Assembly (NCBI RefSeq): GCF_000730385.1
Contig: NZ_CP008849.1
Location: forward strand, 620,001 to 684,000
DNA length: 64,000 nt
Source: Alteromonas australica
Lineage (GTDB): Bacteria > Pseudomonadota > Gammaproteobacteria > Enterobacterales > Alteromonadaceae
Direction: 5' to 3'
Both the position numbers and the translations under genes were made by a program. Shown piece after piece: positions 12,890 to 25,913 of the stretch. Under the pieces are notes generated by a model. It was not told the origin of the DNA, searched no databases, and saw only the letters and a list, made by a program, of their open reading frames with translations. Position 1 is the first letter of the stretch. Each line of letters begins with the position of its first letter.

Positions 12890-13858
12890 ATGAAATCAAT
12901 GTTTATGCAAATGGTGGTTGAGCATATGCGTAATCGTCGCTATGCCAAACGCACGATAGAGCTTTATAGCAAATGGATAATTAGCTTTATTCGCTTCAAT
13001 GATAATAGGCATCCATCAGAGATGGGAGATAAAGACGTAGAGTTATTTCTGTCTTATTTGGTGAACAAGAAAAATGTCGCTCCCGCAACACAAGCGAGTG
13101 CGCTTAATGCATTGGCGTTTCTTTATCGCGATATATTGGAATGTCCATTGTCGTTAGAGTTAGACTTTGTTTCAAGTCGAAGGCAGGCCAAGTTACCTGT
13201 CGTACTAACGCAAGACGAGGTAGTTGCGCTATTTGAACAAATTCCTGCCAACCTAAAACTCCCTATATCCCTACTATATGGCAGTGGTTTGCGTTTAATG
13301 GAGGCCGTAAGGCTACGTGTTAAAGATATTGATTTCGACTACAACGCCATTCGTATATGGGATGGTAAAGGCGGAAAGCATCGTATCGTTACACTTGCGG
13401 CAGAATTGAAGCCGGGTCTTACTCGGCAAATAGCCATGGTGGAAAATTACCTATCAGCTGATTTAGAAAACCCGAAATATGCGGGCGTTTATTTGCCGCA
13501 TAGACTGCGGGTGAAATACAAAAATGCGCCAAGAGAATTAGGCTGGCATTATTTATTTCCGTCTTCTCGGTTATCTATAGATCCGGAGGATAAGAAAGTA
13601 CGCCGGCATCATATTGATGAATCGAGTATTCAGAAGGCCATACGAAATACGGCAAAAGCTTGCGACATTAAAAAGAAAGTGACGCCTCATACATTGCGCC
13701 ATTCTTTTGCAACGCATTTGCTACAAGCGGGCGCCGACATAAGAACTGTGCAAACACAGCTTGGTCACTCAGATGTGAAAACTACACAAATTTACACTCA
13801 CGTGCTTCAGCAAGGCGCTCAGGGTGTGGTAAGTCCTTTATCTCGCGTATTAAAGTAA
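12890..13858 (+). CDS. intI: Integron integrase (tyrosine recombinase)
   Basis: The 322-residue protein joins attC and attI sites using folded single strands. The tyrosine recombinase residues are all visible: Arg in YGSGLRLMEAVRLRV (about 138), His-x-x-Arg in TPHTLRHSFATHLL (about 266-269), His in LGHSDVKTTQ (about 292) and the nucleophile Tyr in IYTHVL (about 301). The extra segment special to IntI proteins is present (GVYLPHRLRVKYKNAPRELG and the following WHYLFPSSRL, about 198-227). Length fits complete, functional IntI (usually 320-340). It diverges from the cassettes and carries a LexA box upstream. Confidence 0.95.
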   Translation: MKSMFMQMVVEHMRNRRYAKRTIELYSKWIISFIRFNDNRHPSEMGDKDVELFLSYLVNKKNVAPATQASALNALAFLYRDILECPLSLELDFVSSRRQAKLPVVLTQDEVVALFEQIPANLKLPISLLYGSGLRLMEAVRLRVKDIDFDYNAIRIWDGKGGKHRIVTLAAELKPGLTRQIAMVENYLSADLENPKYAGVYLPHRLRVKYKNAPRELGWHYLFPSSRLSIDPEDKKVRRHHIDESSIQKAIRNTAKACDIKKKVTPHTLRHSFATHLLQAGADIRTVQTQLGHSDVKTTQIYTHVLQQGAQGVVSPLSRVLK

Positions 13859-13884
13859 TGTGCACATCAAGTTAACGTCAATAA

Positions 13885-13906
13885 AAAAGGGCCCGAAGGC
13901 CCTTTT
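13885..13906. terminator. Bidirectional terminator between intI and fadA
   Basis: A GGGCC-CGAA-GGCCC hairpin is flanked by A6 on the left and T4 on the right, so it can stop transcription from both convergent genes. Confidence 0.8.
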
Positions 13907-13964
13907 CAATACTTAGCTATTTAAGCGCTCAGTTAAGCGCTAATTCAAATGCTTCATCAAACGC

Positions 13965-15146
<1,182 letters not shown>

Positions 15147-17297
15147 TTATGCGAAATAGGATTTACCAGCAGCGGCCATTTCACGAACGCCATCTGAAAT
15201 CTGGTAAATTGGACCAAGTTCAGCGTACTTGTCTGCCATCGCAACAAAGTTCGCCAAGCCAATGGTTTCAATCCAACGGAAAATACCACCGCGGAATGGA
15301 GGGAAACCTAAGCCGTAAAGTAGCGCCATGTCAGCTTCAGCTGCGCTATCTACAATGCCTTCTTCTAGGCAGCGAATTGCTTCGTTTGCCATAGGGATCA
15401 TTAGGCGTGCAATAATGTCGTCAGCTTCAAAGTCTGTCTTTTCAGCTACGTGTGGCGCCATGAGTGCGTAGGCTTCTTCAGCAGGTGTTTTAGACGGCTT
15501 GCCGCGCTTATCAACACCGTAGTTGTAGAAACCTTTACCGTTTTTCTGACCTAAACGCTCTTCTTTATAGAATAAGGTTACTGGGTCGTTATCTAGGCGC
15601 GCCATACGCTCTGGAATACCCGCGGCCATTACGTCAGCTGCGTGATCGCCAGTGTCGATACCTACAACGTCCATAAGGTACGCAGGGCCCATCGGCCAGC
15701 CAAAGATTTTTTCCATAACTTTATCAACCGCTACAAAGTCAGCGCCGTCGATAAGTAGCTTACTGAAGCCCGCAAAATACGGGAACAATACGCGGTTTAC
15801 TAAGAACCCAGGGCAGTCGTTAACCACAATAGGGGTTTTGCCCATTTTAAGCGTGGCAGCCACTACCGCATTAATGGTTTCTTCCGAGGTTTTTTCCCCG
15901 CGAATAATTTCAACGAGTGGCATGCGGTGCACTGGGTTGAAGAAGTGCATACCGCAGAAACGCTCTGGCTTGTCTAGGCTTTCTGCTAGCTGGTTGATAG
16001 AGATAGTCGAGGTGTTTGAGCAGATAATAGCGTCGTCAGCGACATTCTCTTCAACCTCTTTAAGTACAATACCTTTCACTTTTGGGTTTTCTACCACCGC
16101 TTCAATAACAAGGTCTGCATCTTTAAGTGTACTGTACTCGAGGGTAGGTGTGATTGCGTTAAGCGTCTGCGCCATTTTGGTCGCATCAACTTTACCGCGC
16201 TTCATACCTTTACCAAGTATTTTCGCCGCTTCTGAAAGACCAAGATCTAGTGCACCTTGATTAATGTCTTTCATAATAACTGGTGTGCCTTTCACGGCGC
16301 TTTGGTATGCAATACCGCCGCCCATGATACCAGCACCGAGTACGGCGTTAAGCTTAGACTGCTTAGTGGCTGCTTTCGCTTGCTTCTTACCTTTGCTCTT
16401 AACAAGCTGGTCGGCAAGGAAAATACCTATTTGGGCTTTCGCCGCGTCGGTTTTCGCCAGTTCTACAAAGCCTTTATTTTCAAGCTTAAGCGCACCTTCA
16501 CGGTCTAGTACAGAGGCTTTTTGCACTGTCTCCACCATTTTGTGCGGTGCTGGGTAATGTTTGCCTGCTTGTGCAAACACCATAGCTTGAGCAGTAGAGA
16601 AGCTCATCATGGCTTCGTTTTTGTTTAGCTGTAGTGGGGCTTTCTTAACCGCACGTCGTGCTTGCCAGTCAAACTTACCGTCAACGGCGTCTTTCACCAT
16701 TGATAGTGCACCTTCCACTAACGTTTCTGGTGCTACTACTGCGTCAACTGCGCCTTCAGCAAGGGCTTTCGCGCCTTTTCTGTCACGTCCAGTGGTCATC
16801 CATTCTAGGGCATTATCTGCGCCAATGAGACGAGGTAAGCGAACGGTACCGCCAAAACCAGGCATCAGGCCTAGCTTAACTTCTGGTAAACCAATGGAAG
16901 CTGTGGTGTCTGCAATACGCATGTCACATGCCAATGCCATCTCACAACCGCCGCCCAATGCAAAGCCGTTAACGGCAGCAATGGTAGGGAATGGTAAGTC
17001 TTCAAAGCGATCGAATACCTGTGAAGTATTAGCAACCCACTGTAGTACCTCTTCGTCGTCCATGGCGAAAAGGCCCGTGAACTCGGTGATATCAGCACCT
17101 ACAATAAATGCAGATTTTGCGCTGCGTACTACTAAGCCTTTTACGTCGCCCTTAGCTAGCAGAGCTTGTGTTGCTTCGTCAAGTTCAGTTACCGTTTGGC
17201 GGTCGAACTTGTTCACTGAACCTTCGGCGTCGAATACCAGCTCAGCAAAGCCGTCATCTAACAGGCTGACGGAAAGACTTTTGCCTGTGTATATCAT
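15147..17297 (-). CDS. fadB: Fatty acid oxidation complex alpha subunit FadB
   Basis: The 716-residue protein combines enoyl-CoA hydratase and 3-hydroxyacyl-CoA dehydrogenase. The crotonase part carries [19 protein letters not shown] (oxyanion hole and Glu119 region) and [17 protein letters not shown] (Glu139 region). The NAD-binding fold begins at [16 protein letters not shown] (about 318), and [14 protein letters not shown] contains the dehydrogenase His. The start at 17297 gives AAGGAG 6 bases upstream and the usual MIYTGK N-terminus; an ATG six codons earlier is less well placed. It is the promoter-proximal gene of fadBA. Confidence 0.97.
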   Translation of the reverse strand: MIYTGKSLSVSLLDDGFAELVFDAEGSVNKFDRQTVTELDEATQALLAKGDVKGLVVRSAKSAFIVGADITEFTGLFAMDDEEVLQWVANTSQVFDRFEDLPFPTIAAVNGFALGGGCEMALACDMRIADTTASIGLPEVKLGLMPGFGGTVRLPRLIGADNALEWMTTGRDRKGAKALAEGAVDAVVAPETLVEGALSMVKDAVDGKFDWQARRAVKKAPLQLNKNEAMMSFSTAQAMVFAQAGKHYPAPHKMVETVQKASVLDREGALKLENKGFVELAKTDAAKAQIGIFLADQLVKSKGKKQAKAATKQSKLNAVLGAGIMGGGIAYQSAVKGTPVIMKDINQGALDLGLSEAAKILGKGMKRGKVDATKMAQTLNAITPTLEYSTLKDADLVIEAVVENPKVKGIVLKEVEENVADDAIICSNTSTISINQLAESLDKPERFCGMHFFNPVHRMPLVEIIRGEKTSEETINAVVAATLKMGKTPIVVNDCPGFLVNRVLFPYFAGFSKLLIDGADFVAVDKVMEKIFGWPMGPAYLMDVVGIDTGDHAADVMAAGIPERMARLDNDPVTLFYKEERLGQKNGKGFYNYGVDKRGKPSKTPAEEAYALMAPHVAEKTDFEADDIIARLMIPMANEAIRCLEEGIVDSAAEADMALLYGLGFPPFRGGIFRWIETIGLANFVAMADKYAELGPIYQISDGVREMAAAGKSYFA

Positions 17298-17427
17298 TAT
17301 CATCTCCTTCGGCATTGGCCAGGATGTTAGTGAGTTAATTCAACAAGTACGTAGGGTCGTAATTAACTACTAACGCGTTAGTGTGGCTAGATTCTTTACA
17401 AAACCACACAAAATTTCAACAAAAAAT

Positions 17428-17441
17428 CAAACAAGCGTTTC
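17428..17441. promoter_or_regulatory. Possible PsrA operator upstream of fadBA
   Basis: CAAACAAGCGTTTC fits the PsrA pattern (G/C)AAAC-N2..4-GTTT(G/C) with four spacer bases, 130 bp before the fadB start. PsrA is the fatty acid degradation repressor predicted in Alteromonadales and Pseudomonas. Short, so chance is possible. Confidence 0.45.
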
Positions 17442-17522
17442 AATCTGTCTAAGGTAGTGGTCGGATGACTTAAATTCAAGGGTTAAGTTTGAATTCACGC
17501 TTCATTTCAATATCAGTGCTTG

Positions 17523-17528
17523 TATAAT
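17523..17528 (+). promoter_or_regulatory. slt: -10 element of slt promoter
   Basis: A perfect TATAAT lies on the + strand; the -35 17 bp upstream is weak (CTTCAT). Transcription would start near 17535, giving a leader of about 195 nt before the GTG start. Confidence 0.4.
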
Positions 17529-17730
17529 GAGCGTTATTGGCGAAAAGCGCCAATCCAGCATAAGAATAATCCACAATCACAACGTTAATGTTTATGAACA
17601 GCATATAACGCGCTGGCACAACAACTTCCGTGGCAAGGAGCCACACCGTTTTATCGGTTTTAATCGCATACTCATCAACACAACACCTTTATGTGTGTGT
17701 TTGAATGCATCACAGGGTAGGAGTTCAATT

Positions 17731-19785
17731 GTGTCTTTAAATATCACATTTCAACGTTTCGGCTTAGCCCATTGCCGCACCAGTTACTTAGGTTCTTTGT
17801 CTTTTCGTTTGTTAACGATATTGCTAATGCTCGCGTGTGGTGAAACATCAGTATTTGCTCAAGCGCTCCCACAAGACACTTTCGAAGCACAACGTGAACG
17901 CTTTTTAGAGGTTGAAAAAAACTTAAGAACCATGCCTTCACGAAGTTTAGATAAGCTAGATCGCGATATTCACGCCCTCGCTACATACCCCTTGTATCCG
18001 TATTTACTAAGGCTGAAATTAGAGCGCACGCTTTCGTTAAAAAATAAGCGGGCCATCGAATCTTTCTTAGAAGACTATAGTGGGCAACCTGCAAGCTATG
18101 GGTTGCGGTATAGATGGTTAAACTACCTAGCATCAAAAGGGCACAATAGCGCCTTTATGGACAGCTATCGAAAAGGAATGGGCGCCAAGCTCACCTGCAA
18201 AGCCTTAGGTTACCAGTTAGCAAGTAGCGATAATCCGAAGGCGTTGCTTAACGATGTAGATGCACTGTGGTATCACGGAAAGTCGCAGCCAGACGAATGC
18301 GACCCTTTATTTTATCAATGGCGTAAAAATGGTTTGATGACGCCTGAAAAAGTGATTGCGCGCATTGAGATTGCAGCTAAGGAAGGAAATAGGCGTATAA
18401 TTCCCTATCTTAAGCGTCAACTCCCAGATAACGAAACCTATATTGCCGATGCATGGTTGGCGGTCACGCGTGACGTGGCGGCAGTCAACCGCAGCCGCCA
18501 CTTCCCCCTTAAGCAACCTGATAGGGAATCTACCATTCTTACTTGGGCTATTGAGAAGCTGGCGTGGAGAAACCCAAAGCAAGCAGTGAAGGCCTATGAA
18601 AAGTATGTGCCACAGGGTGTTTTTTCAACGCCTCAGTTACACATTATTCAGCGCGCTATAGCATTAAGTTTCACCCTCGACAGAATGCCTGAAGCCGGTC
18701 AGTGGTTACTTATTGCTGATGTAAAGGGAGCAAATGAAGACGTCAAGTTATGGCACGTAGCCTACCTACTGCGTGAACAGCGATGGCAAGATGTATTAGA
18801 TGTGATTGCATCAGCTAAACCTGAATTGCAACAAGATGAAAATTATCGGTATTGGCGAGCCAGAGCGTTAGAAGCGCTAGGGAATACAATGCAAGCAACG
18901 GTGTTATATCAGCAGTTGTCTGAAGAGCGTCATTATTATGGTTTTATGGCTAGCGCACGTATAGGTAAGACCCCCAGTTTATCCAATAAACCTGTACCCC
19001 GTGACAATAGTGCTATCGAAAAGCTAGCGAGAATACCCGCCACATTGAGGGCATTGGAATTTTACCGCTTAGGCCGCAAGAATGAAGCACGTAGAGAGTG
19101 GCGTTACCTTATTAATGCACTACCGGACCCACAAGTTACCCACGCCGGAGTGTTGGCGTATGAGTGGGGCTTGTACGACCAAGCCATCATTAGTTTTGCT
19201 AAAAGTGGCTATTGGGACGACGTAGAAAGACGTTTCCCATTAGCATTTCAATCTTACTTTAAGGAGCAAGGTGAAACCTACGAGGTGCCCGACGCATTAG
19301 CCATGGCTATCGCGCGCAGAGAAAGCTCGTTCATGACAGATGCAGTATCGCCTGTAGGCGCCACTGGTTTAATGCAGTTGATGCCGGGTACTGCCCAATA
19401 CATTGCCAAGCAAAAAGTCAGTCGAAACACCTTATTTAACGCCAAACACAATGTAGAGTTTGGCGTGCAGTATTTAAGGTATCTCATGGATAAATTAGAC
19501 AACAACCCCGTATTAGTCACCGCGTCGTATAACGCGGGTTGGCGCAAAGTGTTAGAGTGGTTGCCTGAAAATGCGTCACTGCCAGTGGATATTTGGATTG
19601 AAAATATTCCATACCGGGAAACGCGGCACTACGTAAAAGCGGTAATGGCTTATCAGCACATCTACGAACAGCAGCTGGGGTCAAACAAAAATATTTTTCC
19701 GCAACTTACCCAAGATGTTATTCCTTCTACCGAGTCCATTACTACGCATCCGGTTACTGGCACATTACAGTTAGCCCCTCATTAG
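17731..19785 (+). CDS. slt: Soluble lytic murein transglycosylase
   Basis: The 684-residue exported enzyme cleaves peptidoglycan glycan strands to 1,6-anhydro products. The N-terminal part after the signal peptide (LSFRLLTILLMLACGETSVF) is the helical superhelix of Slt70. The C-terminal SLT domain shows ALAMAIARRESSFMTDAVSP, with the catalytic Glu, then VGATGLMQLMPGTAQYIA and VTASYNAGWRKVLEW. The start is a GTG at 17731 because GGAG lies 9 bases upstream; the frame is open 68 more codons without a signal peptide-like start. E. coli Slt has 645 residues. Confidence 0.93.
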   Translation: MSLNITFQRFGLAHCRTSYLGSLSFRLLTILLMLACGETSVFAQALPQDTFEAQRERFLEVEKNLRTMPSRSLDKLDRDIHALATYPLYPYLLRLKLERTLSLKNKRAIESFLEDYSGQPASYGLRYRWLNYLASKGHNSAFMDSYRKGMGAKLTCKALGYQLASSDNPKALLNDVDALWYHGKSQPDECDPLFYQWRKNGLMTPEKVIARIEIAAKEGNRRIIPYLKRQLPDNETYIADAWLAVTRDVAAVNRSRHFPLKQPDRESTILTWAIEKLAWRNPKQAVKAYEKYVPQGVFSTPQLHIIQRAIALSFTLDRMPEAGQWLLIADVKGANEDVKLWHVAYLLREQRWQDVLDVIASAKPELQQDENYRYWRARALEALGNTMQATVLYQQLSEERHYYGFMASARIGKTPSLSNKPVPRDNSAIEKLARIPATLRALEFYRLGRKNEARREWRYLINALPDPQVTHAGVLAYEWGLYDQAIISFAKSGYWDDVERRFPLAFQSYFKEQGETYEVPDALAMAIARRESSFMTDAVSPVGATGLMQLMPGTAQYIAKQKVSRNTLFNAKHNVEFGVQYLRYLMDKLDNNPVLVTASYNAGWRKVLEWLPENASLPVDIWIENIPYRETRHYVKAVMAYQHIYEQQLGSNKNIFPQLTQDVIPSTESITTHPVTGTLQLAPH

Positions 19786-19876
19786 TGGTTATTTAGATTT
19801 ACACGTGTGCTCACCGAGGCTGGGGCAGGAGGTAACTCTGCGCTTATCTTCATGTTACACTTTAGGATAACGTTAA

Positions 19877-21217
<1,341 letters not shown>

Positions 21218-21253
21218 CTGAAGGTTTAATTCGTTTAAGAATAAGTCATTTGA

Positions 21254-21277
21254 AGAGCAGCATAAGCTGCTCTTTTT
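21254..21277 (+). terminator. Rho-independent terminator after pepQ
   Basis: AGAGCAGC-ATAA-GCTGCTCT hairpin followed by T4-G-T. Confidence 0.85.
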
Positions 21278-21326
21278 GTTTGAATGCTAACTCCGTACTT
21301 CACTTGCACATAAAAAGGGAACACGT

Positions 21327-22043
21327 ATGCAGGAGCCGAATATTCTTAGTTTATTGGTGGTAGCCTTTATCGCCGGGTTCGCCATGCCAGCGGGGGCAAT
21401 GTTAGCCACCTATCACGGCATTCAACCCAAGTGGCTAGAGAAAGAATTACGCCACGGTATTTTAGCCTTAGGGGCAGGCGCATTGATTTCTGCGGTGGGG
21501 TTAGTTCTGGTGCCTGAGGGAATTAAAGATGTGTCTGTGACGGGGGCGTTAATGTGTTTTATCGCTGGTGCATTAGCCTTTATGTCGTTAGACATTTATT
21601 TAGCAAAAAAGAAAACCGCAGGAAGCCAGTTAGCGGCCATGTTAAGCGATTTTGTGCCTGAGTCCATTGCGCTAGGCACAACTGCGGCATTAGGCGGCGG
21701 TACGTTACTTTTGGGCGTGCTGATTGCGGTGCAAAACTTGCCTGAAGGCTTTAACGCTTATCGAGAAATGTTGCCAAAAAATAAACAGCGTAGTACTAAG
21801 CTAATTGTCATCTTTGCATTGATGGCGCTGCTTGGGCCACTGTTTAGTTTGGTCGGGTTTTATTATTTGTCCCAATTCCCGGTCGTCATGAGTGGTATCA
21901 TGTTATTTGCTGCGGGGGGGATTTTATATTCGGTGTTTCAAGATATTGCCCCCCAAATTCGAATGGAAAACCACTGGCTGCCACCTCTTGGCGGCATCTT
22001 AGGGTTTTTAGTGGGCATTGTTGGGCATATGTTAGAGGGGTAA
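21327..22043 (+). CDS. ZIP-family metal transporter-like membrane protein
   Basis: The 238-residue inner membrane protein has about seven hydrophobic helices. The conserved ZIP helix-4/5 motifs are seen as DFVPESIALGTTAALGG and VLIAVQNLPEGFNAYREML, containing the metal-binding Asn-Leu-Pro-Glu-Gly. It should import zinc or another divalent metal. It lacks the long His-rich loop of many ZIPs. It stands between two terminator-like or gene-free stretches, so it is probably a single-gene unit. Confidence 0.8.
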   Translation: MQEPNILSLLVVAFIAGFAMPAGAMLATYHGIQPKWLEKELRHGILALGAGALISAVGLVLVPEGIKDVSVTGALMCFIAGALAFMSLDIYLAKKKTAGSQLAAMLSDFVPESIALGTTAALGGGTLLLGVLIAVQNLPEGFNAYREMLPKNKQRSTKLIVIFALMALLGPLFSLVGFYYLSQFPVVMSGIMLFAAGGILYSVFQDIAPQIRMENHWLPPLGGILGFLVGIVGHMLEG

Positions 22044-22120
22044 AAACGCTGGCGTGCAAAGCAAGGAAACTATCCCTTAATACACGCCGGTGTTAACGGT
22101 GCTAGTTTTAACAGTAAAGG

Positions 22121-23101
22121 TTAGCTGGTGCGCTCAACAGAAATGTAAGCTAATGAAACAAGCGCTTCTTTATAGGCGGAATCAGGAATAGCTTGCAAGC
22201 TGTCAATGGCCATTTGCACTTCTTTATTCGCACATTCTCGTGTGTAATCTAGCGCGCCCGTGGCCTCCATAATGCCCTGAATTCGCTGTAAATGGGGTAA
22301 GCCATTACTTTGCTCAATCGCCTCTTTGATCAACGCCTTGTCGTCCTCAGATTCGGCGTGCCACATGGCATACAATAAAGGTAAAGTGGGCTTACCCTCA
22401 GCAAGGTCATCACCGGCATTTTTACCCATGTCCTCGCTATCCGCCATATAATCTAATATATCGTCAGCTAACTGAAATGCCGTGCCTAAGTGCTTCCCGT
22501 ACTCTTGCATGGCCACTTCAACTGAGCTGGGTTGGTCAGTCAGTACAGCACTTAATTGCGTCGCGGCTTCAAATAAACGGGCAGTTTTGCCATAAATAAC
22601 ATCAAAGTAGCGGGCTTCGGTAGTACTAGCGTCATTACAGTTCATCAGCTGTAGCACTTCGCCTTCGGCAATTTGGTTGGTGGCTTCAGAAAGGATCTCC
22701 ATCACTCGCATACGTTTTAAACTCACCATCATCTGAAATGACCGAGTATATAAAAAGTCGCCTACAAGTACGGAAGCTTGATTTCCAAAGATAGCGTTAG
22801 CCGTTTCACGGCCTCTGCGCATTGTGGACTCATCTACCACGTCATCGTGCAGCAAGGTGGCCGTATGGATAAATTCAACAATCGCCGCAAGGGTGTGATG
22901 ATCGTCATTTTTAATGCCCATCGCACGTGCGCTTAACACAGTAAGAAGAGGGCGCAGACGTTTCCCGCCGCTATTAACGATGTAAAAACCAAGTTGATTG
23001 ATTAGCGCAACTTCAGAGTCGACCTGTTGTTGAATCAACTGGTTAACCGCTTGCATATCGTCATTTGATAACGCGCGGATTGAATTAATATCCATGGGCA
23101 T
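22121..23101 (-). CDS. ispB: Octaprenyl diphosphate synthase IspB
   Basis: The 326-residue enzyme extends farnesyl diphosphate with isopentenyl units to make the ubiquinone side chain. Both aspartate-rich motifs are present: LLHDDVVDESTMRRG (about 84-98) and FQLADDILDYMADS (about 208-221), with GGKRLRPLLTVLSA near the N-terminus. Length is like E. coli IspB (323). A second ATG two codons in would also fit and no strong ribosome site decides between them. It diverges from rplU across a long gene-free interval, as in many gammaproteobacteria. Confidence 0.95.
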   Translation of the reverse strand: MPMDINSIRALSNDDMQAVNQLIQQQVDSEVALINQLGFYIVNSGGKRLRPLLTVLSARAMGIKNDDHHTLAAIVEFIHTATLLHDDVVDESTMRRGRETANAIFGNQASVLVGDFLYTRSFQMMVSLKRMRVMEILSEATNQIAEGEVLQLMNCNDASTTEARYFDVIYGKTARLFEAATQLSAVLTDQPSSVEVAMQEYGKHLGTAFQLADDILDYMADSEDMGKNAGDDLAEGKPTLPLLYAMWHAESEDDKALIKEAIEQSNGLPHLQRIQGIMEATGALDYTRECANKEVQMAIDSLQAIPDSAYKEALVSLAYISVERTS

Positions 23102-23503
23102 TGATGTAAAAACTTATTTAATTTCTAGGGCAATAATTAGGGCAGATTGTACCTGAATGCTGTCTACTATCCACCAAATTGTCTTAAAAAATGACCGCTT
23201 AACGCATTTTGAATAAAAACATGAATAGGTAAGATCCCTTTATTTATGATTGACGATGCGTGTTAGTCAGCCATCCAACCCCATCGGTTTGTCTGTGTAA
23301 CCTAATGATTTGGCGGTTAGTAAACGCATGTTTTGCGCGCTCGTCTACTATTATAGGCGTTATTCAATAGAAATGTGTTAAGACAGGTGTTTTTCTCAAT
23401 TTTCTCGTGTTTTTCATGCTATTTGGACAAGGTAAAACTTACAACTTTAACCCGCCTTATGTTAACATTCCCGCCATATACATTTGTGGCATCTCTCTTT
23501 TTC

Positions 23504-23580
23504 GCTGTAAATGATCCCTGTGGGATCGGTATCGATCCTTAATAGGTGGCATTCACAGCTAAGAGGGCAAACGTGCCACC
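23504..23580 (+). other. Candidate structured RNA or leader element
   Basis: GCTGT-a-AATG (23504..23513) pairs with CATT-c-ACAGC (23550..23559). Inside, GATCCC-TGT-GGGATC (23513..23527) and GGATCG-GTAT-CGATCC (23523..23538) are two perfect hairpins that share bases and so exclude each other. GGTGGCA (23545..23551) can instead pair with TGCCACC (23574..23580), opening the outer stem. This looks like a switching fold or a binding site. Confidence 0.4.
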
Positions 23581-23792
23581 ATCACTATGCATATAAAGGG
23601 CAACATTTTGTTGCTACCTCGTTACGTTATACCAGTAATAGGTATGTGAGTGAGCACCATGAAACTAGCTAATTTCTCATTTGCTTACTCTCAACCTGAT
23701 TAACATTATGAGGTAGAGCTCTCGGTTTTCGTTGAATTCGAGATTAAATTGCAAAATGTTGGAAAAATAATCTATTTTTCTTAGAATCGGGG

Positions 23793-23821
23793 TTGTGGTT
23801 TGCGGATGTTTCACGTACAAT
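23793..23821 (+). promoter_or_regulatory. rplU promoter
   Basis: TTGTGG (-35) and TACAAT (-10) are spaced by exactly 17 bp; the start would be near 23829, giving a leader of about 45 nt before the rplU ATG. Confidence 0.65.
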
Positions 23822-23873
23822 TCGCGCCCTGTTTTTTGAATTGAAGCGTCAGTGACGCAGAGCGGAGTTAACT

Positions 23874-24185
23874 ATGTACGCGGTTTTCCAAAGTGGCGGT
23901 AAACAACACCGTGTGGCCGAAGGCCAAACCGTTCGTCTTGAAAAAATCGAAGTAGCCCCAGGCGAAACGGTTGAATTTGACAAAGTTTTAATGGTAAGCA
24001 ACGGTGACGATGTAAAAATCGGCACACCAATCGTTGCTGGTGGTAAGGTGACAGCTGAGGTTGTTACACACGGTCGTGGCGATAAAGTAACTATCGTTAA
24101 GTTCCGTCGTCGTAAGCACTCTCGTAAGCAAGCGGGTCACCGTCAGTGGTTCACAGAAGTGAAAATCACTGGTATCAACGCATAA
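23874..24185 (+). CDS. rplU: 50S ribosomal protein L21
   Basis: The 103-residue protein matches L21 over its whole length (start [20 protein letters not shown], signature [20 protein letters not shown] near the C-terminus). It binds 23S rRNA in the large subunit. GCGGAG lies before the ATG. It heads the rplU-rpmA(-obgE) cluster, with rpmA starting 15 bp later. Confidence 0.99.
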   Translation: MYAVFQSGGKQHRVAEGQTVRLEKIEVAPGETVEFDKVLMVSNGDDVKIGTPIVAGGKVTAEVVTHGRGDKVTIVKFRRRKHSRKQAGHRQWFTEVKITGINA

Positions 24186-24200
24186 TAGGAGCACGAACAC

Positions 24201-24458
24201 ATGGCACATAAAAAAGCTGGTGGTAGTACCAAAAACGGTCGTGATTCAGAGAGTAAACGCCTAGGTGTTAAGCGCTTTGGTGGCGAATCTGTTCTTGCTG
24301 GTAACATCATTGTTCGTCAACGTGGTACTCGTTTCCACGCTGGTGACAACATGGGTATCGGTAAAGACCACACGTTGTTTGCACTAAAAGACGGTAAAGT
24401 TCAGTTCGATGTTAAAGGACCGAAGAACCGTAAATTTGTAAGCATCGTAGCTGAGTAA
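24201..24458 (+). CDS. rpmA: 50S ribosomal protein L27
   Basis: The 85-residue protein starts [20 protein letters not shown] and has the L27 signature [20 protein letters not shown]. Its N-terminal tail reaches towards the peptidyl transferase centre. Length is exactly that of E. coli L27. A strong terminator follows, so obgE is partly separate. Confidence 0.99.
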   Translation: MAHKKAGGSTKNGRDSESKRLGVKRFGGESVLAGNIIVRQRGTRFHAGDNMGIGKDHTLFALKDGKVQFDVKGPKNRKFVSIVAE

Positions 24459-24491
24459 GCGCGAAAGCTTCTCGCCGAGCAGGCTTAGAAA

Positions 24492-24516
24492 AACCCCGCG
24501 CTAGCGGGGTTTTTTG
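24492..24516 (+). terminator. Rho-independent terminator after rpmA
   Basis: AACCCCGC-GCTA-GCGGGGTT hairpin followed by a run of T. Confidence 0.9.
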
Positions 24517-24637
24517 TTATCAGCAAGTGCATACGCTTTTATCTATTATACAACGAAGCGTATATGCACAAATTGGTGTAAACTTTAAGTTCGTATTTTT
24601 AAGTAATAACCCAAGGCAGAATTGCCCGGAGTGATAA

Positions 24638-25804
<1,167 letters not shown>

Positions 25805-25913
25805 GCTGATAAAAGGCGCATTCTTTGCGTTGCTAGCAAAATGGATTTGCAGTATATAACGTAAACGTCACTAAAAACACGAACCTGATTATTCAAGTTC
25901 GTGTTTTTTGCAT

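Larger units (their letters stand above)
1945..13858 (-). mobile_element. Sedentary chromosomal integron: intI, attI and a cassette array
   Basis: The unit consists of intI at its right end (+ strand), an attI-like region, and a leftward array of about 17 to 20 cassettes. Array polarity is shown by attC sites that all read GTTRRRY-like at the low-coordinate end and RYYYAAC-like at the high-coordinate end on the + strand complement, placing each attC 3' of its - strand gene. Long attC sites share a central block around GGCGAAGCCGCCC and GCGTCCCAG. The last clear attC lies at 3540..3595; cassettes to the left of it have lost recognisable sites, so the left limit given is a guess. The right flank is the fadA gene. 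Confidence 0.88.
17298..17730. other. Gene-free divergent regulatory region, fadBA / slt
   Basis: No gene is seen in this 433 bp. It holds a possible PsrA operator, a -10 for slt and, right after the latter, a TTGGCG-AAAA-CGCCAA hairpin (17536..17552) that would form at the start of the slt leader. A TGGTCGGATGAC sequence (17458..17469) resembles half of a FadR site but is too weak to call. Confidence 0.5.
23102..23873. other. 772-bp gene-free interval between ispB and rplU
   Basis: No convincing gene is seen; the longest candidate on the + strand is a 14-codon frame at about 23659. The stretch contains a strong RNA-like fold at 23504..23580 and the rplU promoter at its right end. It is unusually long for this position. 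Confidence 0.6.

Noticed and set aside
16264-17373. Long + strand frames inside fadB
   Set aside because: High-GC third-position shadows of the fadB reading frame; fadB itself is certain.
17454-17470. FadR-like sequence upstream of fadBA
   Set aside because: Only the TGGTC-N-GA part fits the 17-bp consensus; the second half does not pair.
23659-23703. 14-codon frame (MKLANFSFAYSQPD) before rplU
   Set aside because: No clear ribosome site and no regulatory codon pattern such as repeated His or Leu; probably chance in AT-rich sequence.
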